Shown piece by piece: positions 20,301 to 22,499 of a stretch of 22,499 nucleotides of DNA (position 1 is its first letter; every line of letters begins with the position of its first letter). Origin of the DNA: Linderina pennispora (taxonomy: Eukaryota; Kickxellomycota; Kickxellomycetes; Kickxellales; Kickxellaceae); the NCBI RefSeq assembly GCF_002104995.1, contig NW_024468420.1:1-22499 (forward strand), written 5' to 3'. The position numbers and the translations under genes were made by a program. A model generated the notes under the pieces. It was not told the origin of the DNA, did no database searches, and was given only the letters and a program-made list of their open reading frames with translations.

Positions 20301-21515
20301 GTGCGCCGGGCAGGCGACCGCAACCGCAAGAAACTTGTAGCCCAAAACAACCGCCGGTCGATGTACATTTCGAACAACGCCGCATTGGCTGCAACGGCTG
20401 AGCTCCTGCCCGAGGACGTCGACGACGGGATGCGGGTTCTGTCAGACAATGAAATGGAGGATCTGCTGCAAAAGATGGACATGTACAACCGCGAGCTGCT
20501 GAACGAGCAGGAAAAGTGGCAGGCACCGAGCGAGGCTGGCATGGACGGAAAGGTTGATTTGACCAAGATCGACCAGGTGCTGGAGATGACCAACGACCGC
20601 CTGCTGCGGGAGGAGCAGCAGAACGCGATTCGCCAGAGCGAGCCCCAGGCTGCCAAGCCCAAAGCCAGCGGGCTGTTCGACAAGGTCAAGTCGGTCGCCA
20701 TGGCCAAGTTTGCAAAGCCGGCTGTCAGCCCCGTGCTGTCAGCGGCTGCTGCTGAGCATGGCTCAACGCCGGTTGGCCATACCCCTGCGTCGGCTGATTC
20801 ACTGCCGGCTGCTGATCCTGTCGCTGCATCCGAGCTGCCTGCGGTTGCGGCCGCGCCACTGAAGCCTCCACGCACTTTTGCCCACACGACTGCTACCACG
20901 CCACCAGCCGAATCTGCTGCTGCTGTTGTTGCTGATGAGCCAAGCGTGCTAGAGGGAGAGGCGGAGGCGGTGTCTGCACCCAAGGCTGAAGCAGAACCCG
21001 AAGTGCTCAAGGTTGAAGCAGTACCCGAAGCGCCCAAGATCCAAGCAACTCCTGAAGTCCCCAAGGCTGAGGCAACCCCTGAAGTCCCCAAGGCTGAGGC
21101 AACGCTCGTGGCCAAGGAAGACCAAAGGTTGAGCCAAAGGTTGAGCCAAAGTCAGTGCTGGCACCCAAGTCGATGTCTACCAGCAGCCCCAGATCGACCG
21201 CCTCTACACCCAACCTGTCGTCCGCGGCCAGCTCCGGACACTCCAGCCCGAAGCCTCCCGTAGAAAAGACAGAGTCTGCGGCAGCTGATCCGCTAGCTGA
21301 GGTGCGCGCACGGCTGAAGAAAAAGAAAAGCACACCTGTTTTGAATACGCCAGACTCGCCAGGCAGCCCAAGAGCCCACTGGGCACATCGCGGTGCTAAA
21401 GAACCGGGCAGCATTCCTGAACAAGCCGCCTGGGTCGCCGCTAGCAGGCAAGCCTGCAGCAGGCCGGCCAGCCAAGTCGGTCAAGAACCTTGTCTCGTTC
21501 TTTGAGACATCGTAA
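17384..21515 (+). CDS. Ark1/Prk1/Akl1-like NAK-family protein kinase; many single-base frame breaks
   Basis: A Ser/Thr kinase of the family that phosphorylates endocytic adaptors and controls cortical actin (yeast Ark1, Prk1, Akl1; animal AAK1). The start at 17384 follows an in-frame TAA at 17372. Kinase features in order: GTMLQVGQ, then FLSEGGHANVYLV (glycine loop), VLKHIKF (ATP-binding Lys), MRQLSGHANIV, MDQCHGDILGLINNHL, VLHRDLKVENIL (catalytic loop), KLCDFGSAT, the NAK-specific RYTTLEYRAPEMIDLY, and [21 protein letters not shown]. A long disordered tail follows, with TQPP and PEVPKAEAT repeats and a Glu/Leu-rich helical stretch (about 20430-20630), ending in KSVKNLVSFFETS. Two introns (17548-17690, 17819-18066). 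Single-base shifts are needed near 17525, 18130, 18236, 18373, 18830, 19400-19560 (one or more), 20031, 20107, 20132, 21120 and 21371. No nonsense substitution is needed otherwise. Exact ortholog name left open. Confidence 0.85.
17548..17690 (+). other. Intron 1 of the NAK-family kinase
   Basis: 143 bases, GTACCA to ACCTAG. Removing it joins GAAG to GTGGCCATG, giving the uninterrupted kinase glycine loop SEGGHANVYLV. Confidence 0.85.
17819..18066 (+). other. Intron 2 of the NAK-family kinase
   Basis: 248 bases, GTAAGG to TTGTAG, with a GCTAAC branch-point-like motif at 18043-18048, 18 bases before the end. Its removal joins EKEIQLM to RQLSGHANIV, as expected for the family. Confidence 0.88.
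20193..20228 (+). repeat. 12-base tandem repeat, three copies (TQPP)
   Basis: Unit ACCCAGCCGCCC, with the third copy slightly changed; encodes TQPP repeats in the disordered tail of the kinase. Confidence 0.85.
21051..21104 (+). repeat. 27-base tandem repeat in the kinase tail
   Basis: Two copies of 27 bases (21051-21077 and 21078-21104), differing only at the last base, encode PEVPKAEAT twice. Decayed relatives (EPEVLKVEAV, PEAPKIQAT, PKVEPKVEPK) extend the array over about 20980-21145. It is an Ala/Glu/Pro/Lys linker array. Confidence 0.8.
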
Positions 21516-21810
21516 TGATATTGTTGGTCTAAGCTCAGTGAATAAAAGCTCAGACAAGGTGATATGCCGCACATGCAACCAAAGGCGAGCTTACCAAACT
21601 GCGGCTAAAATAGGCTCGGCATGAGCGACACAGCAAAGTAACGTGGAGGCTTCCGTCGACTGGCCAGCCAGACAGCGGGGGTGAGGCTATAAAACCTCCA
21701 AGCGGCACCCAGCCTGCCCTGGTACGACCTGGACCATCAAGCTCACATCTTTCTTGTCACTCACCATTCAGCCTTTCTTCAAGACCAACTGTGACTACGA
21801 CAACTCGAAA
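21516..21810 (+). promoter_or_regulatory. Upstream region of the gag-like frame, with TATA box
   Basis: About 295 bases between the kinase stop and the gag-like ATG. A TATAAAA box lies at 21688-21694, about 117 bases before the ATG, and a CT-rich leader follows (roughly 21745-21785). No long terminal repeat could be recognised: only one copy would be in the window. Confidence 0.45.
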
Positions 21811-22499
21811 ATGAAATATCCACGCGATATTCTGAACTTTTTTAGGCTAGCACCGGCATTCTCTGGCAAACTCGACGGCATGTCATCCGAGAGCTGGCTC
21901 GGTATTATGCCCGCCTACGTACATGATTTTCTTGAAGGCTACCCTGACTACATCATCGTCCAGTGCCTGCAGCGCAAGCTTTCTGGGGTTGCCTATGAGA
22001 CCGTCGGCAGGCGCCGTTACGCAACACCAACACAGTTGCTGGAGGACCTGGCCAGATGGTTCCCGCAGGAGATATACAGAAAGGAGGCACAGAACCAGAT
22101 TGATGCCGGCCTGAGACTGGCTAATGGCCGTGTGTATCAGGTCAGAGTTGCTGCACTTTCTGTGTTCGACAGGGCTGGTAGGAATGATGGAATGCGGTGG
22201 AGATTTGTCGCCAGATCAGCCAGAGTACCCAAAGATCTGGGAGAAACTAGAGGCTTGATCCAGATATGGTTACGGCCGGTCGGTTCGAGCAGATTTGGTT
22301 CGTTTCGACAGCCAGGTCCAGAAAGCGCGATGCATTTAAGTGGCTCGCCATTTGGCCACAAGGTGTATGATAGTGACCATGGGACGGAGCCTACTCAGGA
22401 GAATGGCTGTGGCCATGTCGCGGTCGTGGTCGTGGACGCAGTCGTGGTGGTAAGGGTAATCGCCTCTAGTTTCGTAACGGTAGCGGCGCAGGAAACGAT
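21811..22499 (+). mobile_element. Gag-like open frame of a retrotransposon, partial and probably frame-damaged
   Basis: The frame from the ATG at 21811 stays open to the window end (229 codons). Residues 15-90 have a gag/capsid-like layout: PAFSGKLDG, SWLGIMPAYVHDFL, then IIVQCLQRKLSGVAYETVG and TPTQLLEDLARWFPQE (helical, with the L-x-G-x-A core of retrotransposon gag domains). After about 22138 the frame quality drops: a better-looking segment lies one frame on (22142-22255, SELLHFLCSTGLVG, PEYPKIWEKLEA), another in the third frame from about 22254, and an Arg/Gly-rich RGRGRGRSRGGKGNR stretch at 22419-22463 in that third frame, typical of gag tails. So I count at least two one-base breaks. 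No reverse transcriptase or integrase is in view. Family (Ty3-like or other) cannot be told from this piece. Confidence 0.5.

Noticed and set aside
19823-21115. 430-codon open frame on the minus strand
   Set aside because: It is antisense to the kinase tail, and its Ala/Ser/Gly-rich repeats are just the reverse reading of the PEVPKAEAT and TQPP arrays. Long antisense frames are common opposite GC-rich codon-third-position genes.
17384-21515. Programmed ribosomal frameshifting or RNA editing of the kinase
   Set aside because: More than ten shifts in both directions, at ordinary short runs without a common slippery motif, do not look programmed. Consensus error or decay is simpler.

Overview
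The window reads as nuclear DNA of a fungus. It holds compact protein-coding genes on both strands, GT-AG introns in at least one gene, CT-rich leaders before several start codons, and proteins of eukaryotic or fungal families (mitochondrial NAD kinase, NSE2 SUMO ligase, AMMECR1, NRDE2, an Ark1/Prk1-type kinase, fungal DUF7707- and DUF7719-like proteins). An early-diverging lineage such as Kickxellomycotina (Coemansia-like) is my guess from overall protein flavour. The sequence alone does not prove it. I saw no rRNA, tRNA or CRISPR array.

Layout. 0-5.8 kb is gene-dense: a secreted 12-cysteine protein (+), mitochondrial NAD kinase (-), a DUF7719-like membrane protein (+), the SMC5/6 SUMO ligase NSE2 (-), AMMECR1 (-) and a small secreted barwin/expansin-like protein with a GPI-type tail (+). 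Two gene pairs end tail-to-tail only 34-38 bases apart. 5.8-10.5 kb holds the RNA-surveillance factor NRDE2 (+) and a small PH-like protein (+). 11.5-12.0 kb holds an unrecognised acidic protein (-). From 12.03 to 17.38 kb, about 5.3 kb between divergent genes, I find no convincing gene. From 17.38 to 21.5 kb lies one long NAK-family (Ark1/Prk1/Akl1-like) kinase gene (+) with two introns. The right edge (21.8 kb onward) carries a gag-like open frame, probably a damaged or poorly sequenced retrotransposon.

The strongest pattern is not a single gene. Family-typical protein sequence repeatedly jumps frame by one base, usually at runs of 2-4 identical bases. The kinase gene alone needs at least eleven such jumps. 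NAD kinase needs one, NRDE2 probably one, the 12-cysteine protein one or two, and the gag-like frame at least two. NSE2, AMMECR1, the DUF7719 protein, the barwin-like gene and the PH-like gene need none. Consensus (indel) error concentrated in the right third best explains this. Recent decay is the alternative.

The genes do not form an operon-like pathway. They are ordinary housekeeping (NADPH supply, genome stability, RNA surveillance, endocytosis/actin control) mixed with secreted cell-wall proteins. I did not find a clearly new biological system. The best leads are the indel cluster, the long gene-free divergent interval, the two processed secreted proteins and the small acidic protein.
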